NCBI RefSeq assembly: GCF_036192275.1
Contig: NZ_CP108088.1
Location: forward strand, 2,170,001-2,234,000
DNA length: 64,000 bases
Direction of reading: 5' to 3'
Source of the DNA: Streptomyces sp. NBC_00250
GTDB lineage: Bacteria; Actinomycetota; Actinomycetes; Streptomycetales; Streptomycetaceae
Part shown: positions 49,043-58,174 of the stretch, one piece after another
Layout of the letters: each line of letters opens with the position of its first letter
How positions within the stretch are numbered: position 1 is the stretch's first letter
Made by a program: the position numbers and the translations under genes
The notes under the pieces: model-generated
Databases searched by the model: none
Seen by the model: only the letters and a program-made list of their open reading frames with translations
Told to the model about the DNA's origin: nothing

Positions 49043-50179
49043 CTAGGCGACGGAGCCTATGCGCCCCGCCGGCTCGCGGGGGCCGTCGTGGTGGATCGGG
49101 GTGTGGGCGCCCGTGAGGGAGAGGCCCGTGCCGCCGCGGCGGTTGGCGACGATTTCCGCGCCGATCGACAGAGCCGTCTCCTCGGGCGTACGGGCCCCGA
49201 GGTCGAGGCCGATCGGGGAACGCAGGCGGGCGAGCTCGATCTCGGTGACGCCTACCTCACGGAGGCGCTTGTTGCGGTCCTCGTGGGTACGGCGGGAGCC
49301 CATCGCGCCGATGTAGGCGACGGGAAGCTTGAGGGCCGCGTGGAGCAGCGGCACGTCGAACTTGGCGTCGTGCGTCAGGACGCAGAGCACCGTACGGCCG
49401 TCCACCTCGGTGGACTCCAGGTAGCGGTGGGGCCATTCGACGACGATCTCGTCGGCCTCCGGGAAGCGGGCCGGCGTCGCGAAGACGGGCCGCGCGTCGC
49501 ACACGGTGACGTGGTAGCCGAGGAACTTGCCGACCCGGACGAGGGCGGCGGCGAAGTCGATGGCGCCGAAGACGATCATGCGGGGCGCCGGGACCGAGGA
49601 CTCGACGAGCAGGGTCAGCGGCTGTCCGCAGCGGCTGCCGTCCTCGCCGATCTCCACCGTGCCGGTGCGGCCCGCGTCGAGCATCGCGCGGGCCTCGCCC
49701 GCCGCGGTGCGGTCCAGCTCGGGGTGGCCGCCGAGCGTCCCCTCGTACGAGCCGTCGGGGCGGACCAGGAGGGCCCGGCCCATGAGGTCCTCGGGGCCGG
49801 AGACGATCCGGGCCAGGGCTGCCGCCTCCCCCGTGACGGCGGCGGCCAGGGCGGCGGGGAAGACCCCGCCGCGGACCGGGGTGACGAGTATGTCGATGAT
49901 GCCGCCGCAGGTCAGACCGACCGCGAAGGCGTCCTCGTCGCTGTAGCCGAAGCGCTCGACGACGGTCTTCCCGTCTTCGAGTGCCTGCTGGCAGAGGTCG
50001 TATACGGCACCCTCCACACACCCGCCGGAGACCGAGCCGATCGCCGTGCCGTCGCTGTCGACGGCGAGCGCGGCGCCCGGCTGCCGGGGCGCGCTCCCGC
50101 CGACCGCCACGACGGTGGCGACGGCGAACTCGCGTCCCTGCTCGACCCACCGGTGCAGCTCTTCGGCGATGTCCAGCAT
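49043..50179 (-). CDS. XdhC-type molybdenum cofactor insertion protein
   Basis: XdhC/CoxF-family protein of 378 aa that receives, sulfurates or inserts molybdenum cofactor for xanthine dehydrogenase-type enzymes. The N-terminal XdhC domain is MLDIAEELHRWVEQGREFAVATVVAVGGSAPRQPGAALAV with SVSGGCVEGAVYD. The C-terminal Rossmann domain contains RMIVFGAIDFAAALVRVGKFLGYHVTVCDARP, YIGAMGSRRTHEDRNKRL and PIGLDLGARTPEETALSIGAEIV. ATG 50179 has GAGGAG upstream. It is last in the leftward purine-catabolism set, 43 nt after the permease gene. Confidence 0.93.
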   Translation of the reverse strand: MLDIAEELHRWVEQGREFAVATVVAVGGSAPRQPGAALAVDSDGTAIGSVSGGCVEGAVYDLCQQALEDGKTVVERFGYSDEDAFAVGLTCGGIIDILVTPVRGGVFPAALAAAVTGEAAALARIVSGPEDLMGRALLVRPDGSYEGTLGGHPELDRTAAGEARAMLDAGRTGTVEIGEDGSRCGQPLTLLVESSVPAPRMIVFGAIDFAAALVRVGKFLGYHVTVCDARPVFATPARFPEADEIVVEWPHRYLESTEVDGRTVLCVLTHDAKFDVPLLHAALKLPVAYIGAMGSRRTHEDRNKRLREVGVTEIELARLRSPIGLDLGARTPEETALSIGAEIVANRRGGTGLSLTGAHTPIHHDGPREPAGRIGSVA

Positions 50180-50222
50180 CTCGAACTCCTCGATATGTGT
50201 GTGGAGGGCGACGGTAAGGGCG

Positions 50223-51689
50223 TCAGTTGACGCCCAGCCAGCTCTCGAGCGGATGGATCGCGAAGAACACGATGAAGATCGCGGTCAGGCCCCACATGAA
50301 GGCGCCCACTTCGCGTGCCTTGCCCTGCGCCGTCTTGATGACGGTGTAGGAGATGACGCCGGCCGCGACACCCGTGGTGATGGTGTACGTGAAGGGCATC
50401 AGGACCACGGTGAGGAACACCGGGATCGCGACGGAGCGGTCGCTCCAGTCGACGTGCTTGGCGTTCTGCATCATCATCGCGCCGATGACGACCAGGGCGG
50501 CGGAGGCCACCTCGGCCGGGACGATCGCGGTGATCGGGGTGAAGAAGAGGCAGGCCGCGAAGAACGCGCCGGTGACGACGGAGGACAGACCCGTACGGGC
50601 ACCCTCGCCGACGCCGGTGGCCGACTCGACGAAGACGGTCTGGCCGGAGCCGCCGACGCCGCCGCCGATGACACCGCCGGCACCGTCGATGAACAGCGCC
50701 TTGGAGAGGCCGGGCATCCGGCCCTGGGAGTCGGCGAGCTTGGCCTCGGAGCCGACGCCGATGATCGTGGCCATGGCGTCGAAGAAGCCGGCGAGCACCA
50801 GAGTGAAGATGATCATGGTGATCGTGATGTAGCCGACGTCACCCCAGCCGCTGAAGGACACTTCGCCGATGAGCGAGAAGTCCGGCGTGGAGACCGCGCT
50901 GCCGTTGAGCTCCGGCGGGCCGGCGAACCAGGCCTTGGCCGGCAGGTCGCCGACGGCGTTGACGACGGCGGCGATGATCGTGCCGGCCACGATGCCGATG
51001 AGGATCGCGCCGGGCACGTTGCGGGCCTGGAGCGCGAAGATCAGCAGCAGGGTGAAGGCGAAGATGAGGACCGGCCAGCCGGCCAGCTCACCGGCCGGGC
51101 CGAGGACGACCGGGCCACCACCGGGAGAGGGGTTCTCGTGGACGAAGCCCGCCTTGACGAAGCCGATCAGTGCGATGAAGAGACCGATGCCGATGGTGAT
51201 CGCGTGCTTGATCGCCAGCGGGATCGCGTTCATGATCATCTCACGGAGGCCGGTGACCACCAGGAGACAGATCACCACACCGTAGGCCACACACATGGCC
51301 ATGGCCTGCGGCCAGGTCATGACGGCGATGACCTGCGAGGACAGCACGCCGGAGACACTGAGACCGGCTGCCAGGGCGAGCGGGACCTTGCCCCAGAAGC
51401 CCATCAGCAGGGTGGTCACGGCGGCGGCGAGCGCGGTCGCGGTGATGAGTGCGGGCTGGCTGAGGACGTTGCCGTCCACATCCTTGCCGCCGAGGATCAG
51501 GGGGTTGAGCAGGAGAATGTACGCCATCGCCATGAAGGTGGTGACGCCGCCGCGGATCTCCGTCGCGACGGTGGATCCTCTCTCCGAGATGTGAAAGTAC
51601 CGGTCGAGCCAAGAGCGGCCGGCGGGGACGTTCGAGCCGGAGCCCGCGTCCTCCGAAGCGGTCTTGGGCTCCACAGACGACTGGGTCAT
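50223..51689 (-). CDS. NCS2 purine permease (AzgA/PbuG-like)
   Basis: Purine-proton symporter of 488 aa with about 12-14 helices. Characteristic parts are STVATEIRGGVTTFMAMAYILLLNPLIL, GFWGKVPLALAAGLSVSGVLSSQVI, and the substrate-site segments FFDAMATIIGVGSEA and VGGSGQTVFVESATGVGEGARTGL. This is the AzgA-type of hypoxanthine/guanine/adenine transporter. ATG 51689 follows GGGAG. It lies between XdhC and the xanthine dehydrogenase genes on the same strand and supplies their substrates. Confidence 0.93.
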   Translation of the reverse strand: MTQSSVEPKTASEDAGSGSNVPAGRSWLDRYFHISERGSTVATEIRGGVTTFMAMAYILLLNPLILGGKDVDGNVLSQPALITATALAAAVTTLLMGFWGKVPLALAAGLSVSGVLSSQVIAVMTWPQAMAMCVAYGVVICLLVVTGLREMIMNAIPLAIKHAITIGIGLFIALIGFVKAGFVHENPSPGGGPVVLGPAGELAGWPVLIFAFTLLLIFALQARNVPGAILIGIVAGTIIAAVVNAVGDLPAKAWFAGPPELNGSAVSTPDFSLIGEVSFSGWGDVGYITITMIIFTLVLAGFFDAMATIIGVGSEAKLADSQGRMPGLSKALFIDGAGGVIGGGVGGSGQTVFVESATGVGEGARTGLSSVVTGAFFAACLFFTPITAIVPAEVASAALVVIGAMMMQNAKHVDWSDRSVAIPVFLTVVLMPFTYTITTGVAAGVISYTVIKTAQGKAREVGAFMWGLTAIFIVFFAIHPLESWLGVN

Positions 51690-51771
51690 GGGGCCTACTC
51701 CCAAGGTTCAAAGGGGCACCCGCGTCAGACTTCGAAGGACTTCTGATCTGGTGAAGAATGCGGGATTTGGG

Positions 51772-51954
51772 ATGATGCGTGGGCTGCACGACCCGGGGGA
51801 CGGCCCGAGGCGAACGGAATGGATCGGCACTGCGGTACTGCTGGGTACCTTCTGGTTTTCCGCGGTACTGCTGATGGTGCTGGTACTGCTGGGTGGTGCT
51901 ATTACTGCGGGTACTGCTGGGGTTACTCCGGGCGGTACGGGCGGGGAAGTGTGA
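51772..51954 (+). other. Doubtful small membrane ORF over GGTACTGCTG repeats
   Basis: Between the permease and xanthine dehydrogenase genes a 60-codon plus-strand frame encodes one strong hydrophobic segment (WIGTAVLLGTFWFSAVLLMVLVLLGGA). The same DNA contains four copies of GGTACTGCTG (51834, 51864, 51882, 51910). The base composition is lower in G+C than the flanks. The ribosome site (GGGATTTGGG) is weak. It may be a small membrane protein, or only repeats in a long upstream region of the permease. Confidence 0.3.
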
Positions 51955-51988
51955 CGTTCCTGGGGAGGCACGGACCGCCCGGAGAGTC

Positions 51989-54388
51989 CTACAGGGTGCC
52001 GGTGAGCGCCTCGGGGCGGACCGGCGTCTTGTTGAGCTCCAGGCCCGTCGCGGCCCGGATGGCCGCGAGGACGGCCGGGGTGGACGACAGGGTCGGGGCC
52101 TCGCCGATGCCCCGCACGCCGTACGGCGCGTTGGGGTCGGCCAGTTCGAGGTAGTCGACCGGGATGGTCGGCGTGTCGAGGATGGTCGGAATCAGGTAGT
52201 CCGTGAAGGAGGGGTTGCGCACCTTCGCGGTCTTCGGGTCGACGATGATCTCCTCCATCACCGCGACGCCCAGGCCCTGGGTGGTGCCACCCTGGATCTG
52301 GCCGACGACGGAGAGCGGGTTGAGCGCCTTGCCGACGTCCTGGGCACAGGCCAGTTCGATGACCTTGACCAGGCCGAGCTCGGTGTCGACCTCCACCACC
52401 GCGCGGTGCGCGGCGAAGGCGTACTGGACGTGACCGTCGCCCTGGCCGGTGACGAGGTCGAAGGCCTGGGTGGGGCGGTGCCGCCACTCCTCCTCGACCT
52501 CCACGGCCTGGCCCTCCAGGACGTCCGCGATGGTGGCGAGGGCCTCGCCGCCGTCGGTGACGACCTTGCCGCCCTCCAGGAGGAGTTCGGCGTTGGCCCA
52601 CGCCGGGTGGTACGAACCGAACTTGCGCCGGCCGATCTCCAGGACCTTCTCGCGGACGATCCCGCAGGAGTTCTTGATGGCGCCGCCGGTCATGTACGTC
52701 TGACGGCCCGCGGAGGTCGAACCGGCCGAGCCCACCTGGGTGTCGGCGGGGTGGATGGTGACCTGCTGGACGCCGAGCTCGGTGCGGGCGATCTGCGCGT
52801 GGATGGTGACACCGCCCTGGCCGACCTCCGCCATCGCGGTGTGGACCGTGGCGACGGCCTCGCCGTTGATGACCTCCATGCGGATCTTGGCGGTCGAGTA
52901 GTCGTCGAAGCCCTCGGAGAAGCCGACGTTCTTGATGCCGACGGCGTAGCCGACGCCCCGCACGACGCTCTCACCGTGCGTGGTGTTGGACAGGCCGCCC
53001 GGCAGCGCGCGGACGTCCGCGCCCTCGCCGGCGGTCTCCCACTGGCGCTCCGGCGGCAGCGGGCGGGCCTTGACCCGGCGCAGGAGCTCGGCGACCGGGG
53101 CCGGCGAGTCCACGACCTGGCCGGTCGGCATGATCGTGCCCTGCTCCATGGCGTTGAGCTGGCGCAGTTCCACCGGGTCCATGCCCAGCTTCGCCGCGAG
53201 CTTGTCCATCTGGGCCTCGTACGCGAAGCAGGCCTGGACCGCGCCGAAGCCGCGCATCGCGCCGCAGGGCGGGTTGTTGGTGTAGAGGCCGATCGCCTCG
53301 ATCTCGACGTCCTCGATGACGTACGGGCCGACCGAGAGGGACGAGGCGTTGCCGACGACCGATGCCGTGGACGAGGCGTAGGCGCCGCCGTCGAGCACGA
53401 TCTTGCACTTCATGTGCGTGAGCTTGCCGTCCTTGGTGGCGCCGTGCTCGTACCAGAGCTTCGCCGGGTGCCGGTGGACGTGCCCGAAGAAGGACTCGTA
53501 GCGGTTGTAGACCATCTTGACCGGCTTGCCGGTGCGCAGCGCGAGGATGGACGCGAGGATCTGCATGGAGATGTCCTCGCGGCCGCCGAACGCGCCGCCG
53601 ACGCCGGACATCGTCATCCGGACCTTCTCCTCGGGCAGGCCGAGGCAGGGGGCGATCTGCTTGAGGTCCGAGTGCAGCCACTGGGTGGCGACGTACAGGT
53701 CGACGCCGCCGTCCTCGGCCGGAACGGCGAGGCCGGACTCGGGGCCGAGGAAGGCCTGGTCCTGCATGCCGAAGGTGTACTCGCCGCTGACGATGACGTC
53801 GGCCCGCTTGGCGGCCTCGGTCGCGTTGCCGCGGATGATCGGCTGGCGGTGCACGATGTTCGGGTGCGGGACGTGACCGGAGTGGTGGTCGTCGCGGTTC
53901 TCGTGGACCAGGATCGCGTCCGGAGCGGTGGCCGAGGCCTCGTCCGTGATGACCGGGAGCTCCCGGTACTCGATCTTGATCTTCGCGGCGGCGCGGCGGG
54001 CGGTCTCCGGGTGGTCGGCGGCCACGAGGGCGACCGGCTCACCGTGGTGACGGACCTTGCCGTAGGCGAGGACCGGGGTGTCCTGGAACTCCATGCCGTA
54101 GTTCTTCGCGGCCGGCAGGTCCTCGTGGGTCAGGACGGCGTAGACGCCGTCCATCGTGAGGGCCTCGGTCGTGTCGATGGACACGATCTCGGCGTGCGCG
54201 ACCGTGGAGCGCAGGATCTGGCCCCACAGCATGTCCTCGTGCCACATGTCCGAGGAGTACGCGAACTCGCCGGTGACCTTGAGGGTGCCGTCCGGGCGGA
54301 GCGTGGACTCGCCGATGCCGCCCTTGACGTGGTTCTGCGTGACGTCGGTGGGCGTGCCCACCGGAACGGTGCGTGTGTTCTGAGCCAT
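51989..54388 (-). CDS. Xanthine dehydrogenase molybdenum-binding subunit
   Basis: Large catalytic subunit of 799 aa that hydroxylates hypoxanthine and xanthine. ATG 54388 lies 2 nt after the iron-sulfur subunit stop. Molybdopterin-binding segments include GESTLRPDGTLKVTGEFAYSSD, GVGGAFGGREDISMQ, PPCGAMRGFGAVQACFAYE and GIGEAPTLSSTPAVLAAI with the catalytic Glu. It is typical of the XdhA/CoxL fold in three-subunit enzymes. Operon order is FAD, FeS, Mo subunits. Confidence 0.93.
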   Translation of the reverse strand: MAQNTRTVPVGTPTDVTQNHVKGGIGESTLRPDGTLKVTGEFAYSSDMWHEDMLWGQILRSTVAHAEIVSIDTTEALTMDGVYAVLTHEDLPAAKNYGMEFQDTPVLAYGKVRHHGEPVALVAADHPETARRAAAKIKIEYRELPVITDEASATAPDAILVHENRDDHHSGHVPHPNIVHRQPIIRGNATEAAKRADVIVSGEYTFGMQDQAFLGPESGLAVPAEDGGVDLYVATQWLHSDLKQIAPCLGLPEEKVRMTMSGVGGAFGGREDISMQILASILALRTGKPVKMVYNRYESFFGHVHRHPAKLWYEHGATKDGKLTHMKCKIVLDGGAYASSTASVVGNASSLSVGPYVIEDVEIEAIGLYTNNPPCGAMRGFGAVQACFAYEAQMDKLAAKLGMDPVELRQLNAMEQGTIMPTGQVVDSPAPVAELLRRVKARPLPPERQWETAGEGADVRALPGGLSNTTHGESVVRGVGYAVGIKNVGFSEGFDDYSTAKIRMEVINGEAVATVHTAMAEVGQGGVTIHAQIARTELGVQQVTIHPADTQVGSAGSTSAGRQTYMTGGAIKNSCGIVREKVLEIGRRKFGSYHPAWANAELLLEGGKVVTDGGEALATIADVLEGQAVEVEEEWRHRPTQAFDLVTGQGDGHVQYAFAAHRAVVEVDTELGLVKVIELACAQDVGKALNPLSVVGQIQGGTTQGLGVAVMEEIIVDPKTAKVRNPSFTDYLIPTILDTPTIPVDYLELADPNAPYGVRGIGEAPTLSSTPAVLAAIRAATGLELNKTPVRPEALTGTL

Positions 54389-54390
54389 CG

Positions 54391-54987
54391 TCAGACCGCC
54401 TCTCCCTGACGCTCCTGGCGAGCGGCCGCGAGGCGGACCGCGTCGAGGATCTTCTCGTAACCGGTGCAGCGGCAGAGGTTGCCGGAGAGCGCCTCGCGGA
54501 TGTCCGCGTCCGTCGGGGACGGGTTGCGCTCCAGCATCTCGTCGGCCGCGACCAGCAGACCGGGGGTGCAGAAGCCGCACTGCACGGCGCCGGCGTCGAT
54601 GAACGCCTGCTGGATCGGGGACAGTTCGACGCCCTCGCCGGTCTGCGAGTCCTGACCCGGCTTGGCTTCCCACTTCTTGGCGGCGTCGAGCGAGGTGCCG
54701 CAGGTGCCGGTGGCGCAACCGGCGTGCTCCGCGCGGTCCTTGGCGAACTCGGCGAGGCCTTCGACGGTGACCACGTCGCGACCCTCGACCTGACCGGCGG
54801 CGACGAGACAGGAACAGACGGGCACTCCGTCGAGGCGGACCGTGCAGGAACCGCACTCGCCCTGCTCGCAGGCGTTCTTGGAGCCGGGGAGCCCCATCCG
54901 CTCACGCAGGACGTAGAGGAGGGACTCGCCCTCCCAGACGTCGTCGGCTTCCTGCGGACGTCCGTTGACCGTGAAATTGACGCGCAT
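54391..54987 (-). CDS. Xanthine dehydrogenase iron-sulfur subunit
   Basis: Two [2Fe-2S] clusters in 198 aa carry electrons from the molybdenum site to FAD. Cluster I ligands are C40, C45, C48 and C60 (CEQGECGSC); cluster II ligands are C137, C140, C172 and C174 (CGFC, CRC). Between VEGLA (residue ~79) and LSPIQQAF (~122) is an insert of about 37 residues with two extra cysteines, C91 and C96 (CATGTCG). Most relatives join these parts directly. The gene overlaps neither neighbour but is spaced by only 2 nt on each side. Confidence 0.93.
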   Translation of the reverse strand: MRVNFTVNGRPQEADDVWEGESLLYVLRERMGLPGSKNACEQGECGSCTVRLDGVPVCSCLVAAGQVEGRDVVTVEGLAEFAKDRAEHAGCATGTCGTSLDAAKKWEAKPGQDSQTGEGVELSPIQQAFIDAGAVQCGFCTPGLLVAADEMLERNPSPTDADIREALSGNLCRCTGYEKILDAVRLAAARQERQGEAV

Positions 54988-54989
54988 GG

Positions 54990-55880
54990 TTATGCAGCTC
55001 CCTCAAGCGTGCGGCCGCTGCCGCGGTACTGCTCCCAGGTCCAGCCGAGCTGGCGGCGGGCCATGATGCCGACGGCGTGACGGCGGTACTTGGCGGTGCC
55101 TCGGACATCGTCGATCGGGTTGGCGGCGCCCGAGCAGAGGTCGGCGAACTGCTTCGCGATCGACGGGGTGATGATCTTGCCGTTGTCCCAGAAGCCGCCC
55201 TCCTCCAGAGCCGCGTTCAGGAAGGCCTCGGCCTCCTTGGCGCGGATCGGGGTCGGCGCGGCGGAACCGATGCCGGTACGCACCGTCCGGGTCTCCGGGT
55301 GCAGGGCCAGGCCGAAGGCGCAGACGGCGATGACCATCGCGTTGCGGGTGCCGACCTTGGAGTACTGCTGGGGGCCGTCCGCCTTCTTGATGTGGACGGT
55401 CTTGATGAGCTCGTCGGGCTGGAGCGCGTTGCGCTTCACGCCCGTGTAGAACTCGTCGATGGGGATGAACCGGCTGCCGCGCACCGACTCGACCTCGACC
55501 TCGGCGCCCGCGGCGAGCAGGGCCGGGTGGGCGTCGCCGGCGGGCGACGCGGTACCGAGGTTGCCGCCGACGCCGCCGCGGTTACGGATCTGCGGGGAGG
55601 CGACCGTGTGCGAGGCGAGTGCGAGACCGGGCAGCTCGGCCCGCAGGTTCTCCATGATCTGGGTGTACGGAACGGCGGCGCCGAGGCGGACGTTCTCCTC
55701 GCCGACCTCCCACTCGCGCAGCAGCTCGATGCGGTTCAGGTCCAGGAGGTACTCGGGCCGCCGGTGGTCGAAATTGATCTCGACCATGACGTCCGTGCCA
55801 CCCGAAAGGGGCACGGCCGTGGGGTGCTCTGCCTTGGCGGCGAGCGCCTCCTCCCAGCTGGCGGGGCGAAGGAAGTCCAT
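54990..55880 (-). CDS. Xanthine dehydrogenase FAD-binding subunit
   Basis: FAD subunit of 296 aa passing electrons to NAD+. It has the VAO-type FAD signature PLSGGTDVMVEINFDHRRP (about residues 24-42) and the second loop SPQIRNRGGVGGNLGTASPAGD, with a C-terminal CO-dehydrogenase-flavoprotein domain (GIGSAAPTPIRAKEAEAFL). ATG 55880 begins the operon. The upstream gap separates it from a divergent PucR regulator, which probably controls the operon. Confidence 0.93.
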   Translation of the reverse strand: MDFLRPASWEEALAAKAEHPTAVPLSGGTDVMVEINFDHRRPEYLLDLNRIELLREWEVGEENVRLGAAVPYTQIMENLRAELPGLALASHTVASPQIRNRGGVGGNLGTASPAGDAHPALLAAGAEVEVESVRGSRFIPIDEFYTGVKRNALQPDELIKTVHIKKADGPQQYSKVGTRNAMVIAVCAFGLALHPETRTVRTGIGSAAPTPIRAKEAEAFLNAALEEGGFWDNGKIITPSIAKQFADLCSGAANPIDDVRGTAKYRRHAVGIMARRQLGWTWEQYRGSGRTLEGAA

Positions 55881-56187
55881 GGTGGCTCTCTTCTAGTGAT
55901 TCTTGCGATCGGGGGTCGTGCGCAGGGTTCCGGGGGGACGGCCGGTCCTCGACTTCACGTTCATGTGCTGTTCACGCGGTGTGTGGCCTAGTACACAAGC
56001 CCACGCTCGCCCGGGTGCAGTCACCGAAAACATGAAGGAGTTGGCTGGGTCCCGTCGTCGTCTTGTAGATTCGAACGAAAGGCGGGGAACAGTTACCTCG
56101 CTGTTTTCCCCTGGAAACGGTGGCCCCACGCCACCGTCGACAACGGGACACCCCACCACCCACTGACGAAGGAACGGCGGCGACACG
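55881..56187. other. Divergent promoter region between xdh operon and pucR
   Basis: No gene is supported. For the rightward gene TTGGCT (56041-56046) and TAGATT (56066-56071) are -35/-10-like with a 19-nt spacer. TGTGT-GGCCTAGT-ACACA (55980-55997) is an imperfect dyad in the leftward promoter area and could be a PucR or other site. Confidence 0.45.
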
Positions 56188-57885
56188 ATGCGGCTGCGCG
56201 CACTGCTGGAGAACGACGCGCTCGGGCTGCGCCTGCTCGGCGGCGAGGACGAGCTGGACCGCACCGTCCGCGGCGTGATGACGACGGACCTCAAGGACCC
56301 CAGCCGGTACCTGTCAGGCGGCGAGCTGGTGCTGACCGGCCTCGCCTGGCTGCGGGAGCCCGCCGACGCCGAGCCCTTCGCCCGCATCCTGGCCTCGGCC
56401 GGGGTCGCGGCCCTCGCGGCCGGCGAGGCGGAGCTCGGCGACATTCCCGATGATCTCGTAGAGGCGTGTTCACGCCATCGGCTGCCGCTCTTCGCGGTGA
56501 ACGAGTCCGTTGCTTTCGCGACGATCACCGAGCACGTTGTTCGACAGGTCTCCGGCGAGCGGGCCGGCGACCTGGCGGCCGTGGTCGACCGGCACCGGCG
56601 GCTCATGACCTCGGGACCGGCGGGCGGCGGGCCCGAGGTGGTCCTCGACCTGCTCGGCTCCGACCTGGACCTCCGGGCCTGGGTCCTCTCCCCCACCGGC
56701 CGCCAGATCGCGGGCGCCGGCGAGCCCCTCCCGGCCTCCCTCGCCGCCACCCTGGCCGGTGAGCACCTGGCCGCCACCCGGACCGGACGGCGCGGCCCGC
56801 ACCGTCTGAGCACCGGCGGGACGGCGTACTCCCTGTTCCCGATCCGCAACACCGGCCGGGGTGCCGCCCCCGCCTCCCGTGACGTGCGCGAGACGGTCCT
56901 CTCGGACTGGCTGCTCGCCGTCGAGGCGGACGCCGGGGACTGGCCGGCCGCCCGACTGGACCTGCTCCAGGGCGTCACGCAGCTGATCGCCGTCGAGCGG
57001 GACCGGCGCGACGCGGCCCGTACGGTACGGCGCCGGCTCGCCCAGGAGGTCCTGGAGCTGGTGCAGACGGGCGCCGCGCCCGCCGAGATCGCGGCCAGGC
57101 TGCGGGTCGCGGCCCCGGTGCTGCTGCCCGGCCTCGGCACGGCCCCGCACTGGCAGGTGGTCGTCGCCAGGGTCGAGTGGGAGCAGGAAGCCGGTCAGAG
57201 CTCCCCGGTGGACGCCGGCCCGGTCGCCCAGGCCCTCCTGGAGGAGATCCTCGTCGACCCGGCGACCGTGGGCGCCGAGTCCGCCGACCGGATCGCCGTC
57301 GCGCACAGCGGCGACGAGGCCATCGCCCTGGTCCCGCTGGCCGCGGGGCCGCTGCCGGACAGCGAGGACGAGGGCCCGGCCACCGCGCTGGGCCTGCACG
57401 CGGACGCGCTGCTCGCGGCCGTGCGCGCTCCGCTGTCGGCCGGTCTCGCCGACGACGGGCGGCTCACCCTCGGCGTCAGCGCGGCCGTGCACTCGGCGGA
57501 GGGCCTGCGCGGGGCCCTGGAGGAGGCCAGGCACGCCCGCCGGGTCGCCGCGGCCCGCCCGGGCCGGGTCTGCGCCGCCGGTCACCACGAGCTGGCCTCG
57601 CACGTCCTGCTGCTGCCGTTCGTGCCGGACGACGTCCGGCGCGCGTTCACGGCCCGGCTGCTCGACCCGCTGCGCGACTACGACCGCCGGCACCGTGCGG
57701 AGCTGATCCCGACCCTGGAGGCCTTCCTGGACTGCGACGGCTCCTGGACCCGCTGTGCGACCCGCCTCCACCTGCACGTGAACACGCTGCGTTACCGGGT
57801 GGGCCGGATCGAGCAGCTCACCGGCCGTGATCTGTCCCGTCTGGAGGACAAGCTCGACTTCTTCCTCGCCCTTCGGATGAGCTGA
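56188..57885 (+). CDS. pucR: PucR-family purine catabolism regulator
   Basis: Regulator of 565 aa. The N-terminal PucR domain (residues about 1-120) has VRGVMTTDLKDPSRYLSGGELVLTGLAWL and DDLVEACSRHRLPLFAVNESVAFATITE. A CdaR/GGDEF-like middle follows (LTLGVSAAVHSAEGLRGALEEARHARRVAA). The C-terminal HTH_30 is LIPTLEAFLDCDGSWTRCATRLHLHVNTLRYRVGRIEQLTGRDL. Such proteins sense purine metabolites such as allantoin. It is divergent from the xanthine dehydrogenase operon, and very probably its regulator. Confidence 0.92.
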   Translation: MRLRALLENDALGLRLLGGEDELDRTVRGVMTTDLKDPSRYLSGGELVLTGLAWLREPADAEPFARILASAGVAALAAGEAELGDIPDDLVEACSRHRLPLFAVNESVAFATITEHVVRQVSGERAGDLAAVVDRHRRLMTSGPAGGGPEVVLDLLGSDLDLRAWVLSPTGRQIAGAGEPLPASLAATLAGEHLAATRTGRRGPHRLSTGGTAYSLFPIRNTGRGAAPASRDVRETVLSDWLLAVEADAGDWPAARLDLLQGVTQLIAVERDRRDAARTVRRRLAQEVLELVQTGAAPAEIAARLRVAAPVLLPGLGTAPHWQVVVARVEWEQEAGQSSPVDAGPVAQALLEEILVDPATVGAESADRIAVAHSGDEAIALVPLAAGPLPDSEDEGPATALGLHADALLAAVRAPLSAGLADDGRLTLGVSAAVHSAEGLRGALEEARHARRVAAARPGRVCAAGHHELASHVLLLPFVPDDVRRAFTARLLDPLRDYDRRHRAELIPTLEAFLDCDGSWTRCATRLHLHVNTLRYRVGRIEQLTGRDLSRLEDKLDFFLALRMS

Positions 57886-57953
57886 TCGGACGAGCGGGGA
57901 ACTCCGACGCGGATTCACCCTTTCGGGCGAGTCCGGTGGAGTGACGTCCGGCC

Positions 57954-57994
57954 GGTGGGGGCCCGTCGGCCGGGTCGGCCGACGGGCCCCCACC
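57954..57994 (+). terminator. 18-bp hairpin terminator after pucR
   Basis: GGTGGGGGCCCGTCGGCC (57954-57971) pairs with 57977-57994 around a 5-nt loop. The rest of the gap to 58174 holds only possible promoter sequence. Confidence 0.8.
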
Positions 57995-58174
57995 GGGGCC
58001 TGATCACTGGCCCTGCGGCGATCTGACGGCCTGTCGGCCGGGGTCGGGACTGCGGCGCCCCTCCGTACCGGTGTCTTGTGAATTCTTTCACCTGACCCCT
58101 TGGCCAGGTACTGCCCTTCGTGCTGAGATGCGGGTCTCACTCAACAGCTCAATGGCGCGCTCGGGGAGGGCAAT

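Noticed and set aside
51664..51771. Extension of the small plus-strand frame to ATG 51664
   Set aside because: It overlaps the permease start and gives no domain; only the hydrophobic part from 51772 deserves mention.
51690..51780. Purine riboswitch upstream of the NCS2 permease
   Set aside because: I looked for the conserved purine-aptamer core and loop pairs on the minus strand and did not find them.
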